Positions 24,350 to 34,845 of a stretch of DNA of 64,000 bases are shown here, piece after piece (within the stretch, counting starts at the first letter, position 1; the number at the start of each line of letters is the position of its first letter). Origin of the DNA: Thalassoroseus pseudoceratinae (GTDB taxonomy: Bacteria > Planctomycetota > Planctomycetia > Planctomycetales > Planctomycetaceae); contig NZ_JAALXT010000004.1 in assembly GCF_011634775.1 (NCBI RefSeq), positions 248,001 to 312,000 on the forward strand, in the 5' to 3' direction. The notes beneath the pieces are model-generated. The model saw only the letters and a list, made by a program, of their open reading frames with translations, did not search any database and was not told the origin of the DNA. The translations under genes were made by a program, and so were the position numbers.

Positions 24350-26104
24350 ATGAGAACCGTGCTGTTAATGGCTCTAATCGGCCTCGTCGTCACACCGTCG
24401 GCTTGGTCGGCAACGCCGATCTTCATGGCGTATTCGAACGAGCAACGAGCAGAGATCGACCTGCAAATAAATGCCGGTCAGCCAAACGAGTCTGGAGCAA
24501 AACCGTTCTACGGAGGCTTGGCCGGCTGGGCACTGGTGAAAACGCCGTTCCCGCTGGAAAAACAATTCGAAGAAGCATCTCGGCAACACAAATTGATTCT
24601 GAAACGGTCCAGCGTTGTCCCCACGCCACTAATGGCCCAAGCAACGCTCGAACGGCTCGCTGATGAATTGCCATCGACATGGGCCGACCACGATTATGCG
24701 TTGATTGTCGTCGACCGTCCCGGTTGGCACGCATGGACGGTCGGCGGACGTTGGTTGTACATTTCTCAGGATTACCTGTCGGCGTTGACGATCGAACCCG
24801 AGGCAGCCGAATCCCGATTGGCTTTTGTGCTGGCACGGGAACTTGGACACATGGTCCGCGGGCACTGTCGTCGTGGCTACAAGCTTTTTGCACTTCAGAA
24901 GCAAGCCGAATCCAAGATCAAAGTGTCCGTCGATCGGGTTGCCCTGGCTCGATCGGCTCAGGCAGCGGTCAAAATGGCGGGCGGTCTGCTGGAATTCGTG
25001 TACTCCGCACAACAGATTCGGCAGGCGGATTTGTTTGCACTTCACCTCCTCCGCAACTCGGGCTACGACTGCGAAGCGGGATTGGATGTCGTCCGCACAT
25101 GGGTTGCCATCGCGGAAGACAAGGAATCCGATCTGGCGGCCAACGCTCTGCCGACGACTCCGCCCCCCACCGAACGTTTGCGTCACCTCCGCCATGAGTG
25201 GGATGGCGTTTACGAAGACACCCAGTATGGACTGTTTCGCTACAATGCGAGGAAAGAAACCTGGAAACCGTTGACGCCGAAATCCTTGCCGGCGGGAAGC
25301 CGCCCGATTGTGCTCGTACATGGCATGGAGACGCGGTTGGAGACCTGGAATGCTGTGCTCGCCAAGGTCGCGAGCGATCCAAACCTTCAAAACCGTCCGA
25401 TTTTGGGTCTGCACTATCCTGGTGACGGCAGTTTGACACGAGCGGCTCACGCACTCCGACGGCTGACAAGGGAAGTCGAAATCCACATTGGTCGAGCGGA
25501 CTTCCTCTGTCATTCCGCCGGCGGTCTGGTGTTTCGTTACTACGCGGAAGTGCTGGAAGGACCGTACCGGAATGCGTTGCTGGTGGCGACGCCGCATCAG
25601 GGGTCGAACCTCGCGAAATTGCGACCGCTTTTGGAAGTTGCTCAGTTCGCCCGTGATCTACGGTTGGGATACTCCGAGGCCCTCCGCCGCACCATCCTTG
25701 ATGGCGAAGACCAAATCAGTTTTGACCTGGAACCCGAAAGCCTGTTCCTACGCTACTTGACTGAGCAGGGCGGTGATCACACACGTTACACCGTTGTGCG
25801 GGGACGCGTTCTCGGACCGCTCGCATCGTTCGCCGTGAGCACAGCCGCCGACCAAATGCGAACCCGCATTATCCGCACATTGACGAAATCGAACACCGAC
25901 AATCCACGGCAATCCCAACGAAACGCCACCATCGAGCAACTCACGCTCCCCCCGGAAATCCTCGACGGTGACCTTCTCGTCGCCACCCAAAGCGCGATTC
26001 TCGCCGGCGTGCGGGAAGACGTTACATTGAAATTCAGCCACGACGATCTCATCCACAAACCGGAAGCCGTGGAAATCCTCGTGGAGTTGTTAAACGGTGG
26101 GTAA
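24350..26104 (+). CDS. Secreted fusion of a degenerate M48 peptidase and an alpha/beta hydrolase
   Basis: A 584-residue protein with a signal peptide (MRTVLLMALIGLVVTPSAWS). Residues 30-280 resemble an M48-type zinc peptidase, but the HExxH motif reads RELGH (163-167): the first zinc ligand is Arg, and the position of the downstream Glu ligand is Gln225 (QADLF). This part is therefore probably inactive. Residues 310-580 are an alpha/beta hydrolase: the HG oxyanion segment VLVHGME (322-326), the nucleophile elbow CHSAGG with Ser389, and a candidate His in FSHDDLIH near the end. The enzyme probably hydrolyses a lipid or ester in the periplasm. GGGAGTTGGT immediately precedes the start. It stands alone. 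Confidence 0.85.
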   Translation: MRTVLLMALIGLVVTPSAWSATPIFMAYSNEQRAEIDLQINAGQPNESGAKPFYGGLAGWALVKTPFPLEKQFEEASRQHKLILKRSSVVPTPLMAQATLERLADELPSTWADHDYALIVVDRPGWHAWTVGGRWLYISQDYLSALTIEPEAAESRLAFVLARELGHMVRGHCRRGYKLFALQKQAESKIKVSVDRVALARSAQAAVKMAGGLLEFVYSAQQIRQADLFALHLLRNSGYDCEAGLDVVRTWVAIAEDKESDLAANALPTTPPPTERLRHLRHEWDGVYEDTQYGLFRYNARKETWKPLTPKSLPAGSRPIVLVHGMETRLETWNAVLAKVASDPNLQNRPILGLHYPGDGSLTRAAHALRRLTREVEIHIGRADFLCHSAGGLVFRYYAEVLEGPYRNALLVATPHQGSNLAKLRPLLEVAQFARDLRLGYSEALRRTILDGEDQISFDLEPESLFLRYLTEQGGDHTRYTVVRGRVLGPLASFAVSTAADQMRTRIIRTLTKSNTDNPRQSQRNATIEQLTLPPEILDGDLLVATQSAILAGVREDVTLKFSHDDLIHKPEAVEILVELLNGG

Positions 26105-26220
26105 GTTGTTGGAATCCGTCCGCATCACAGTCGGCATTCCCATCAGCTGGGACGAGTGAAGTATGACCTCTTGATCACGAAGTGACTGGATAAAATCGGA
26201 ATCGAAGGGCAAGCTACGCC

Positions 26221-26667
26221 ATGACAGAACAAGAGTGGCAACCCAGCGAAGATCCAGATGCTCTTCTTGTCGAGTTCAGGGGTGTCGGGAACGATCCTCG
26301 CCTGCGAGAATGGTGTTGCGAGTGTTTGCGACGTGTCTGGGAACATCTTGCCGACGAAGGACGCGAGGCGGTCACGGCTTCCGAGCAATTTGCTCGTGGC
26401 GCGATCACGGAAGCTGAGCTAGCCGTTGCTCGCGAAAAAGCGGAGTCGGCCGTTCGCAAGCTGACAAGCTACGGAGAAAAAAACGCACAACGAGCCGCCG
26501 CGCAATGTGCTAGCCAGGAAATCGATGCTCTTGGAATCGCCCGCTTCATCGGTTGGGGAGCAGCCTACGCCATCGGTAGCCCCGAGACCTTAGAAGGCCA
26601 GCAACAACTTGCCCGAGAACGAAAGGCTCAGCTCGAATTGCTTCGCCAAATCTTCGCAGTGAATTGA
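26221..26667 (+). CDS. Hypothetical protein of a planctomycete-type family
   Basis: A 148-residue protein beginning MTEQEWQPSEDPDALLVEFRG and continuing REWCCECLRRVWEHLADE. This opening (TE-EW---DP...) is shared by a multi-copy uncharacterised family I know from planctomycetes, in which a helical domain of about 150 residues follows. No catalytic motif is visible. It is 116 bases after the fusion gene on the same strand. Confidence 0.7.
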   Translation: MTEQEWQPSEDPDALLVEFRGVGNDPRLREWCCECLRRVWEHLADEGREAVTASEQFARGAITEAELAVAREKAESAVRKLTSYGEKNAQRAAAQCASQEIDALGIARFIGWGAAYAIGSPETLEGQQQLARERKAQLELLRQIFAVN

Positions 26668-26766
26668 CGCCAGAAATAAATAGCCCTGCACCGAAATGCC
26701 TTAGTCAATTTCGGCTTCTCGATTTCAACCAATCCGGTCCTGGTCCCTGGTCTCTTGTCCCATAAG

Positions 26767-27696
26767 TCAGTCGTCTTTCGGGGGTTCGGTGTCGAATTCG
26801 GTCCATTTCATGCCGCGGTCGACGGGTTCGATGCGGAGGACGACTTTGCCGTCTTGAAAGATTCGCACGGTGCCGGTGGATTCGGAAACCGCGATGGCGA
26901 TGGCGTCGCTGGATTTGCTGATCGCTGCTGAAGCCCAGTGCCGAGCACCCAAACCGGCCGAGAGTGTCAGCCCTTCGGCAGGTGCGTCGAGAATTCGGCC
27001 CGCCGCCGCGACCACCCCTTTGCTGGTGATCACGAATGCCCCGTCGATCTGAGCCAACTCCTTGATGCTCTCGCGAACTTTCGGACTCCGGACCATACAC
27101 TCTTTCTGAGTGTACCCCTTGAACGGATCGTGCACGCCTTCGTGGGACATCTTCATGACCTGCAGGTGATCGCCGACAACCATCAACGCCCCGACAGGTT
27201 TGCCCTCACGACCTTCGCGACCGATCTCGACCGCCAAATCGACGCACATCCGCAGCGTTTCGAGCGGAACTTGCGTTTCGAGCCGTCGCAAATCCCGGGT
27301 CGTCAATTTGGCGAGGTGTTCCGCCAGATTGATCATGCTGACGGTGTCAATGTGCTCTCGTTCGAAGAGCGTGTAGACGGCCACGATTCGCGAACCGCTT
27401 TGCAAAAACTCGTCCGCAATCGCTTCGAGCAGAGCCTGACTGAGTTGCACCTGCCGAGTTTCCGGTTCGTGCAGCAACGGAACCAAGTCGAGCTCGTGCT
27501 CTTTCGCGGCTCGCATCACGTCCGACTTGTCGCTAGAAACCACGAGCCGAACGTCTTTGAGGATAGATTGAACCTCGGCGAAGTCGTACGGTAAGCTAGC
27601 CAGCATCACGACGGCTTCGGCATCGACTTCCGAAGCCAGTTTGCGGGCGGCGATGAGCAAACTGCGTAGCTGGGGCGAGATTTCCACGGGGTTCAT
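26767..27696 (-). CDS. Diadenylate cyclase, DacZ-like
   Basis: A 309-residue protein that should make the second messenger c-di-AMP from two ATP. The N-terminal about 110 residues form an alpha/beta domain like the pyruvate-kinase-like domain of DacZ. The C-terminal DAC domain has DGA (Asp218) in QIDGAFVIT and the second motif GARHWASAAIS (Arg252, His253). The classical DisA motif is RHR; here it is RHW, which may be a subfamily trait or may reduce activity. The start ATG 27696 is preferred over the GTG six bases earlier. It stands alone; no obvious c-di-AMP phosphodiesterase is nearby. Confidence 0.85.
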   Translation of the reverse strand: MNPVEISPQLRSLLIAARKLASEVDAEAVVMLASLPYDFAEVQSILKDVRLVVSSDKSDVMRAAKEHELDLVPLLHEPETRQVQLSQALLEAIADEFLQSGSRIVAVYTLFEREHIDTVSMINLAEHLAKLTTRDLRRLETQVPLETLRMCVDLAVEIGREGREGKPVGALMVVGDHLQVMKMSHEGVHDPFKGYTQKECMVRSPKVRESIKELAQIDGAFVITSKGVVAAAGRILDAPAEGLTLSAGLGARHWASAAISKSSDAIAIAVSESTGTVRIFQDGKVVLRIEPVDRGMKWTEFDTEPPKDD

Positions 27697-27765
27697 GCAC
27701 ACAGTGTAGAAAATCGGCCGAACGTTTCAATTCTGCCCGCCCCAATTTCCGGTTGGCTTCGACAA

Positions 27766-28671
27766 TCAACGCTTGACGACGGTGTCTTCACCAGACTCGG
27801 GGATCAATTCTTCTTTTCGCAGGCTTACAGCTCGCATCAAGCTATCACTTCCGATCACACCGACTTCGGTGCGATCGATGATCACGGTCCGACTGACGAG
27901 TTGTCCCCGCTCGACATCAAACACCAATGTTCCCGATGGAGTCCGTTGCAACAGTTGGACTCGCACGCCGCCATCGTGAACCGGCGTGATCAGCGAAGTT
28001 TTGAATTTGATCGTCGCCAAACCATTTTTCAAAGACGACAGTTCGGAAACCCGAAGCAAAGTCACCGTCTGTTCCAAATGCCGGTCGATGTTGACACGAA
28101 CCTTGAACGATTCACGCCAGGTGTCTCCAACGGTGAGGGGTTTCTCGGGGAAGACGGCGAAGATGTTTTTGGCGGGGTCATTGTCGGCGGTCGGAGAGGT
28201 TACGGGCTTGGTGACGCGACGCTGAAGCGACTCGGGCAACAACGGCTTCGACGAGACCAACTCACCGTTCGGCTGGACTTCTAATCGAGCTAGCGGTTTG
28301 CCAATGGTTTTTGCGATGGCGGCAAATCGCGGTGACACTTCTTCGTCCAGCGTGCTGTCATAACTTTCCGGTTTAGCGTTACCGAATTGAGCGGACATTT
28401 TCACGCGATCGGTGGTCAACTCCAGGGTTGCGATGCCATCCTCGTCGATTTTCACGACGCGATAATGCTGCTCGCTATCCGATTCGTCTTGGACGATTTC
28501 CGTTGACCGCCCTTTGACCGTCTTGAGCTTTGTGGAATGCGTCGCGTGGTAACGGACGGTGTCACCGACTTCAAATTTGTATCGCAGACGCATCCCGTCG
28601 GCATCGTCTGCGATGGTTGGTCCACCACAGCAAAGGGAGGCAACCGCCAACAAGGTGAGGAGAATACGCAT
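27766..28671 (-). CDS. Secreted protein of unknown function (DUF6263-like)
   Basis: About 300 residues with a signal peptide (MRILLTLLAVASLCCGGPTIA) and a beta-rich body: LRYKFEVGDTVRYHATHSTKL, then repeated strands such as DEDGIATLELTTDRVK. The pattern matches DUF6263-type periplasmic or cell-surface proteins. No catalytic motif. ATG 28671 is chosen because GGAG precedes it; the upstream ATG at 28686 is less good. Confidence 0.75.
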   Translation of the reverse strand: MRILLTLLAVASLCCGGPTIADDADGMRLRYKFEVGDTVRYHATHSTKLKTVKGRSTEIVQDESDSEQHYRVVKIDEDGIATLELTTDRVKMSAQFGNAKPESYDSTLDEEVSPRFAAIAKTIGKPLARLEVQPNGELVSSKPLLPESLQRRVTKPVTSPTADNDPAKNIFAVFPEKPLTVGDTWRESFKVRVNIDRHLEQTVTLLRVSELSSLKNGLATIKFKTSLITPVHDGGVRVQLLQRTPSGTLVFDVERGQLVSRTVIIDRTEVGVIGSDSLMRAVSLRKEELIPESGEDTVVKR

Positions 28672-28720
28672 CGGGGGAGGCTCCATCCAGGTGAATCATC
28701 GATTCGAGAACTTGGGGTGC

Positions 28721-28782
28721 CACTGGCTCCGCCAGTGTCTCGGCAACTCATGACTCAGTGTGCCACAGTTCACAGAACTGTG
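28721..28782. repeat. Two adjacent short palindromes between metG and the secreted-protein gene
   Basis: CACTGGC-TCC-GCCAGTG (28721-28737) and CACAGTTC-ACA-GAACTGTG (28764-28782). Both are exact short hairpins with three-base loops. The first resembles dispersed GTGCCACTGGC-type repeats. Neither has a T-run. Confidence 0.6.
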
Positions 28783-28856
28783 CCACACCGTCTTGAGCGG
28801 GTTCTAACAAATCCCCCTCACCGCGGCGAGAGGGATTTTGCAGATTTTTCAATCGG

Positions 28857-30905
28857 TCAGTGCACCCGCATGCCGGGGGTCGCTCCGTCGTCGGGATTGA
28901 GTAGGAAGATATCTTTTCCGCCCGGACCACACGCCAGCACCATGCCTTCGCTGGTACCGAATCGCATTTTCCGGGGCTTCAGGTTGGCACAACAGACGAC
29001 GAGCCGACCGACCAAATCTTCCGGGTTGTAACAACTCTTGATGCCCGCGAAGACGTTCCGCCGTTCGTCGCCGCCCAAACTGAGCGTGAGTTGCAACAGT
29101 TTGTCAGCCCCCTCGACATGACCGGCTGCGATCACGCGGGCAACTCGCATGTCGACTTTCATGAAGTCATCGATCGTGCAGAGTTCGCCGCTCATCGGTT
29201 CTTTTTCAAGGGCTTCCGGTCCGTCGTTGTATTGCGAGGCTGCGTCGGCTTTAGCGTCCTCAGCGGCGGCTTCCTGCGATTCATCAATCATGGCTTGAAC
29301 TTTCTTGGGGTCAACGCGTTTCATCATATGTTGGAAGGGGCCGACCGGCGTTCCCGTAAGCGGGGTTTGCGAGTCGTCCCAGTGTTGAATTTCTTGGCCG
29401 AGCAGGGCACCGGTTTGCTCCGCGAGTTTCGGCAGCACCGGCGTCAAGTAGACAACGATCTGCCGAAACAGATTCAGACCGACCGTGCAAATGTCTTTCA
29501 GTTCGTCTTGTCGGGATTCATCCTTACGGAGTTTCCACGGCTCGCGATTCTCAATGTACTGATTCGCCGCATCGGCCAGCGAGAGAATTTCCCGCGTGGC
29601 GGTGTTGTAGTCACAGCGTTCGTAAGCGTCCGCGATTTTCTCACCGGCTTTCGCCGCATTCGCGAACAACCCGCCGTCATCGGGATACGCTGCCGACAAT
29701 TCCCCACCGGCGACAAACTTCGCACATCGGCTGGCAATATTGACAACCTTCCCAACGAGGTCCGCATCGACTTTCGTCTGGAAGTCGGTGAGGTTCAAGT
29801 CGAGATCGTCGACTCGTGGGCCGAGCTTGGTAGCGTAGTAATACCGAATGTAGGCCGGATCAAGATGATTCAAGTACGTTGATGCATTGACGAAGGTGCC
29901 TTTCGACTTCGACATTTTCTCGCCATTCACATTGAGAAAACCGTGAATGTGCACCTTAGTCGGCAGATTGAACCCGGCGGTTTTCAGCATCGCTGGCCAG
30001 AACAAGCAGTGAAAATACTGAATGTCTTTGCCGATGAAGTGGTGAATTTCCGCATCGGAGTCGGCTCGCCACCAGGAATCGAAATCTTCGCCTTCCTTCT
30101 TGCACCACGCTTTTGTCGATGCCATATAGCCGATCGGAGCATCAAACCACACATACCAGTAGTTGCCGGGACTGTCGGGGATCTCGAAACCGAAATACGG
30201 AGCCGGTCGCGAAACGTCCCAATCCCGCAGGGCATCACTGAGGAAGTGCCCGTTCAAATAGTTGGCAACTTCGGATTGGAGATGGTCATCGGACTGTGTC
30301 CACTCCGTGAGGAAGTCATGCAGTTGTTCGATCTGGACGAACAAGTGTTTCGCCGTACGGACCTCAGGCGTGGCGCCGGAAAGTTTGCTGACGGGATTGT
30401 TCAATTCAGTGGCCGAGTAGGTTGCTCCGCATTTGTCGCAACTGTCGCCATATTGTTTCGATGCACCACAACTCGGGCATTCCCCCTGCACGAAACGATC
30501 CGCGAGGAACGTTTCCGCTTCCGGGTCGTAAAGTTGTGTGACGTCCTTTTCGATGATCAAATTGGCCTTCCGCAACGCGGCCCAGATCTCTTCGCAGAGT
30601 TCCTGGTTCTCCGAACTGTTCGTGCTACCGAAGTTGTCGAACTCAATGTCGAACCCGCTGAAGTCCCGCAGGTGGGCTTCCTGCATATCCGCGATGACGG
30701 CTTCCTCGCTGCGTCCCTCTTGGCGGGCGCGGATCATGATCGCGGTGCCGTGGGTGTCGTCGGCACAGATGTAGAGACAGCGATGCCCCCGCAGTTTTTG
30801 GAACCGCACCCAGATGTCCGTCTGGATGTACTCCACGAGATGACCGATGTGAATATGGCCATTCGCGTAGGGCAGGGCGGCGGTGACGAGAATCCGACGG
30901 CTCAT
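28857..30905 (-). CDS. metG: Methionyl-tRNA synthetase
   Basis: A 682-residue class I aminoacyl-tRNA synthetase that charges tRNA-Met. The HIGH motif is HIGH at 19-22, KMSKS at 330-334, and a zinc-binding insert has [18 protein letters not shown] near residues 142-159. The C-terminal 110 residues are the tRNA-binding (Trbp111/EMAP-like) domain: [26 protein letters not shown]. The long dimerising form is thus present. The start ATG 30905 gives the usual N-terminus. A terminator on the minus strand separates it from the DUF1573 gene upstream. Confidence 0.97.
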   Translation of the reverse strand: MSRRILVTAALPYANGHIHIGHLVEYIQTDIWVRFQKLRGHRCLYICADDTHGTAIMIRARQEGRSEEAVIADMQEAHLRDFSGFDIEFDNFGSTNSSENQELCEEIWAALRKANLIIEKDVTQLYDPEAETFLADRFVQGECPSCGASKQYGDSCDKCGATYSATELNNPVSKLSGATPEVRTAKHLFVQIEQLHDFLTEWTQSDDHLQSEVANYLNGHFLSDALRDWDVSRPAPYFGFEIPDSPGNYWYVWFDAPIGYMASTKAWCKKEGEDFDSWWRADSDAEIHHFIGKDIQYFHCLFWPAMLKTAGFNLPTKVHIHGFLNVNGEKMSKSKGTFVNASTYLNHLDPAYIRYYYATKLGPRVDDLDLNLTDFQTKVDADLVGKVVNIASRCAKFVAGGELSAAYPDDGGLFANAAKAGEKIADAYERCDYNTATREILSLADAANQYIENREPWKLRKDESRQDELKDICTVGLNLFRQIVVYLTPVLPKLAEQTGALLGQEIQHWDDSQTPLTGTPVGPFQHMMKRVDPKKVQAMIDESQEAAAEDAKADAASQYNDGPEALEKEPMSGELCTIDDFMKVDMRVARVIAAGHVEGADKLLQLTLSLGGDERRNVFAGIKSCYNPEDLVGRLVVCCANLKPRKMRFGTSEGMVLACGPGGKDIFLLNPDDGATPGMRVH

Positions 30906-31023
30906 GAAACGTCCGGGCTAGAACAGCGTAGAAGAAAGAAGATGTGACCAACAACTTGGCCGGTATCATCTTCGACCCCGCCCCGCGTTTCAAGGTTCGC
31001 TGGTGATTCGAAATGTGAGAACG

Positions 31024-31055
31024 CAAAAAGCCCGCCGAACGAGTCGGCGGGCTTT
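31024..31055 (-). terminator. Intrinsic terminator of the DUF1573 gene
   Basis: Arms AAAGCCCGCCGA (31027-31038) and TCGGCGGGCTTT (31044-31055) with a five-base loop; on the minus strand it ends in a short T-run. It lies 29 bases past the stop of the DUF1573 gene and separates it from metG. Confidence 0.85.
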
Positions 31056-31083
31056 CGATTGTTGGGGTGCCACGATTTTCGAC

Positions 31084-32109
31084 TTAGAACGATGGTCGCC
31101 CAACGCTCGTGACGACATCGGCGGAGGCCGTGAATTGCACGGGGTCTTTGCGGCCAGCGATGGTGACGGTGAAGATTTCTTTCACGGTGCCGCGATCTTC
31201 CGGGGCGGTGAAGGTTAGCGGGATGATGTGTGTGGTGCGGGCGTTTTTGGGCAAACGAACTTTGAAGCAGCCCAATTCGGACTCGCACTCGACCTTTTCG
31301 ATCTCGAAGGGTTCTTTGCCACGGATGACCACGCTGAACGGTTTGTCTTGACCGGAATTGACCAAACCAAGTTTCACGTCCGGCGTAGCGACGGTGATGT
31401 CGGACTCGACGCGGCCTTGCACCAACAGGGGCACGTATGGTGTCGTGTCGTTTGTGACGAGCATGATTCGCTCACGAATCATGCCGGCGGGGGCATCGGG
31501 AGAAACTTTCACGTTGACGACATAATTCGCCGATCCGTTGCCGCGGGACACTTCTTTCACCTCGGCTTTGATGTATTCGCTGCCGGTTTTGACGTCTTTG
31601 ATTTCCCAGTCACTTCGTCCGGCGTACGCCACGTCGACCGTTTGCTCTTTGCCAGCACCAAGATCGATCGTGCCAAATTCCGCCGCTCCGGGTGTGAATA
31701 CCACGTCGCTGCGAATATACGCCTTCAACGGCAACTTAACTTCCGCAAAGAATGGACGGTCGAAGGTCACAACCAAATTCGACTTTTTCTCGTGCTTGTG
31801 CTTGCGGGTGTCGAGTTTGACTTCGACATACCCTTCTTCCAAGCTTTGGAACGTCGTTTTTGGCGGGTCTTGAGCAATGGAACAACCGCACGTCGTACGG
31901 ACATTGCTGATGTGCAGCGTCTCTTTGTAGAGGTTCTTGAATTTGAAGCGGTAGCTGACTTCCGCGCCCCGCGCGACGGTGCCGAAGTCATGCTCTTTCT
32001 TCTCGAACATCTTCAAGGCCCAGTCGGTACTCTGGGCGGAGAGCAGGGCCGGAGCCGACAACACGACAGTCCAGGCCAGCAAAACGGTGCGTCGAATGGT
32101 GCAAACCAT
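31084..32109 (-). CDS. Secreted DUF1573 protein
   Basis: A 341-residue protein with a signal peptide (VLLAWTVVLSAPALLSA). The body has the DUF1573 pattern: HDFGTVARGAEVSYRFKFKNLYKETLHISNVRTTCGCS, in which the TTCGCS motif is invariant in the family. The rest consists of Ig-like strands. Function unknown; members are abundant exported proteins in planctomycetes. The gene is divergent from the thioredoxin/NHL gene. Confidence 0.88.
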   Translation of the reverse strand: MVCTIRRTVLLAWTVVLSAPALLSAQSTDWALKMFEKKEHDFGTVARGAEVSYRFKFKNLYKETLHISNVRTTCGCSIAQDPPKTTFQSLEEGYVEVKLDTRKHKHEKKSNLVVTFDRPFFAEVKLPLKAYIRSDVVFTPGAAEFGTIDLGAGKEQTVDVAYAGRSDWEIKDVKTGSEYIKAEVKEVSRGNGSANYVVNVKVSPDAPAGMIRERIMLVTNDTTPYVPLLVQGRVESDITVATPDVKLGLVNSGQDKPFSVVIRGKEPFEIEKVECESELGCFKVRLPKNARTTHIIPLTFTAPEDRGTVKEIFTVTIAGRKDPVQFTASADVVTSVGRPSF

Positions 32110-32673
32110 GGTAAACTCACGTGTTAGGAACAGCCGTCATCTTGGGATGAGAACGACCGATCAATAGACAACGGTCGGATGAAGCAATCGAAGGGTCGAT
32201 GAAAAATTCGGGCATTGTGGCACTCCGAATTCGATACCGTCCATGATTGTCAATCCAAGGCGTCCCGCCGTCGGTGGGGTAAATCACAATTTGATCAAAA
32301 ATCGGCCCACGGGATTGTGGAGAGTGGTTGTGAACTCTGATCGAACACACCTTGCTCTCTATCTCCGAAATTACCCCGTTTGTCGGCATCTGTCAACGTG
32401 TTCTTTTTCGGAACACGCGTGGGGTTCTCAATGTTAACTTCAACTCCCTGAATATCTTACGCAATCCCACACAACCGGAATTGAGTTTTTGATTCAATCG
32501 CTACAGATAGATCAACACTCACCGATAATTTTAGCGAAAAGCACGCCGTGGGGGTCGGTTTCTAGTTGAAATCCGGATAAACTGACGTTTCGAAAATATC
32601 TTGAGACCGCTTCGCCCAGCAACTGCCTGACGACAGTTTCGGCGATTGATCTCCGTCATTGAAGGATCGTGAC
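32110..32673. other. Divergent intergenic region
   Basis: About 560 bases between the DUF1573 gene (minus) and the NHLRC2-like gene (plus). Promoters of both must lie here, but no convincing promoter or operator pattern stands out. Short frames on both strands are not supported. Confidence 0.4.
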
Positions 32674-34824
32674 ATGAGTTTAGAGTCTTTGAGTTCGCCC
32701 CAATACCGTCGATGGTCGACACGGCTTCTGTTGATGACGCTCTTTGCAATGGCGTTCAGCATTCACTCGACGCCGTCCGCATACGCTCAAGATGACGATC
32801 CGGCCCCCGTTGCCGACAAACCGGACAAAACAAAGAAAAAGGAAATCGAATACCCCCTGCAAAATCGTATTCGGATGCCTGCCGACGTATTCGATGGGGC
32901 CGTCGATTGGCTGAATGTTTCCGGGCCGATCGAATTGAAGGACCTCCGTGGCAAAATCGTCCTGATCGACTTTTGGACTTATTGTTGCATCAACTGCATC
33001 CACGTCTTGCCCGACTTGAAGTATTTGGAAGAGAAATACGAAAACGAATTGGTCGTCATCGGTTGTCACTCGGCGAAGTTCGACAACGAAAAAGAGACTG
33101 CCAACATCCGAGATGCAATTTTGCGGTACGAGATCAAGCACCCTGTGATCAACGATGCCAACATGCGGATTTGGCGACGGATCGGTGTGCGGTCGTGGCC
33201 GAGTTTGCTCTTGATCGACGCCGAAGGCCAAGCGTGCTTGTTGTTGTCTGGGGAAGGGCACCGGGAAACCCTGGATACCGTAATCGGTGCTCTGGTGAAA
33301 TATCATCGAGCGACCGGAACGCTGGACGAATCCCCGATGCGGTTCGATCTGGAACAGAACGACACGAAACCCACGTCGTTGCGTTTCCCCGGTAAGGTCC
33401 TCGCGGATGCCGACAACGATCGGCTGTTCATTTCCGACAGCAATCACAATCGCATTGTGATCACACGATTGGATGGTGAACTTCTCGATGTGATCGGTTC
33501 CGGCAAGATTGGTGAGGCAGATGGTTCCTACGACGAAGCGTCGTTCGATCACCCACAGGGCATGGCGTTGGTTGATCAAACGCTGTACGTAGCCGACACG
33601 GAAAACCATCTGATTCGCACGGTCGATTTGCAACGAAAAACCGTCTCCACACTTGCTGGCACAGGTAAGCAAGCCCGTTGGGGAAATCGGGGCGGGAAAC
33701 TCAAGACCAGTGCCATCAGCAGCCCTTGGGACTTACTACATTTTGATGGCGTGTTGTATATCGCGATGGCGGGTCCGCATCAAATTTGGTCACACAAACT
33801 TGGTTCGGATTCGATCGGTGTCTTCTCCGGTAGCGGACGGGAAGACGTCCTCAACGGCCCGCATGCATCAGCCGCGCTGGCTCAACCATCCGGACTCGCC
33901 ACCGACGGCAAATATCTTTATGTGTGCGACAGCGAAGGTTCATCGATTCGGCAACTTGACCTCGACCCCGACGGCAAAACGGAAACGATTGTCGGTCCGT
34001 CGGAAATGCCGCGTGGCCAAACACTGTTTGCCTTCGGAGATATCGACGGCAAGGCCGACGAAGCTCGGTTCCAGCACCCACTCGGTATCGCACACATCGA
34101 CGGAAAACTCTACGTGGCTGATAGTTACAACCACAAGCTTCGGGAAGTTGACATCAAGACCCGTGAAGTCACGACATGGCTTGGCGATGGAACCCCCGGT
34201 GACCAATTGGAACCCGCCGCTCGCGTAAGTGAACCAGCAGGCTTGGCGATTGCCAACGGTCAACTTTACATCGCCGACACCAACAATCACCGGATTCTGG
34301 TTGCGGACCTCAAGACAAAGGCCGTCAAACCGCTCGACATCCCGAAACTCTCGCCTCCGAAAATCGCCGACACCGCGAGCGATGACTCTGACACGCCACT
34401 GGAAGAAGCGCCTGAGCAAACGGTCGCTGCCAACCGTTCTGTGACCTTGAAGTTCAAACTGAACTTGCCAGAAGGTTACAAGGTCAACAAGCAATTCCCA
34501 GCTCGCGTCAAAATCGCTGCAAAGCCGGATCAAACGGTGATCGTGAGCAACCAACTCGACAAACGACAGCCGCTTGATATTGCGGATGGCGAATTGACTT
34601 ACGCTCTCCCATTAACCGGCAAAGAGGGTTCAACGACCGCCGAGCTTTCTTTGAATTACGGATACTGCCGAGATGGAAAAAGCGGGTTGTGCAAACTCCA
34701 CTCGGTCCGCTGGACGATTCCACTAACGGTCGCCAAGAACGCGAAAGAGAGTCAGATCAACCTCGCAATGCCGATCCCCAAGACCGCACCGATCGGCGAA
34801 GCGAATCCATTCAAGATTGAGTAG
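32674..34824 (+). CDS. NHLRC2-like secreted thioredoxin/NHL-repeat protein
   Basis: A protein of about 716 residues. After an N-terminal leader (LLLMTLFAMAFSIHSTPSAYA) comes a TlpA/thioredoxin-like domain with active-site CCINC (Cys104, Cys105, Cys108) in FWTYCCINCIHVLP, the signature of the NHLRC2 group. Residues about 240-560 contain five or six NHL repeats (LFISDSNHNRIVITRLDG; LYVADTENHLIRTVDL; LYVADSYNHKLREVDI), forming a beta-propeller. A C-terminal beta domain ends at residue 716. It is likely a thiol-exchange or binding protein of the cell envelope. ATG 32674 is preferred over an upstream TTG. Confidence 0.9.
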   Translation: MSLESLSSPQYRRWSTRLLLMTLFAMAFSIHSTPSAYAQDDDPAPVADKPDKTKKKEIEYPLQNRIRMPADVFDGAVDWLNVSGPIELKDLRGKIVLIDFWTYCCINCIHVLPDLKYLEEKYENELVVIGCHSAKFDNEKETANIRDAILRYEIKHPVINDANMRIWRRIGVRSWPSLLLIDAEGQACLLLSGEGHRETLDTVIGALVKYHRATGTLDESPMRFDLEQNDTKPTSLRFPGKVLADADNDRLFISDSNHNRIVITRLDGELLDVIGSGKIGEADGSYDEASFDHPQGMALVDQTLYVADTENHLIRTVDLQRKTVSTLAGTGKQARWGNRGGKLKTSAISSPWDLLHFDGVLYIAMAGPHQIWSHKLGSDSIGVFSGSGREDVLNGPHASAALAQPSGLATDGKYLYVCDSEGSSIRQLDLDPDGKTETIVGPSEMPRGQTLFAFGDIDGKADEARFQHPLGIAHIDGKLYVADSYNHKLREVDIKTREVTTWLGDGTPGDQLEPAARVSEPAGLAIANGQLYIADTNNHRILVADLKTKAVKPLDIPKLSPPKIADTASDDSDTPLEEAPEQTVAANRSVTLKFKLNLPEGYKVNKQFPARVKIAAKPDQTVIVSNQLDKRQPLDIADGELTYALPLTGKEGSTTAELSLNYGYCRDGKSGLCKLHSVRWTIPLTVAKNAKESQINLAMPIPKTAPIGEANPFKIE

Positions 34825-34845
34825 TGTCCGCCGATGTCTCGACGA

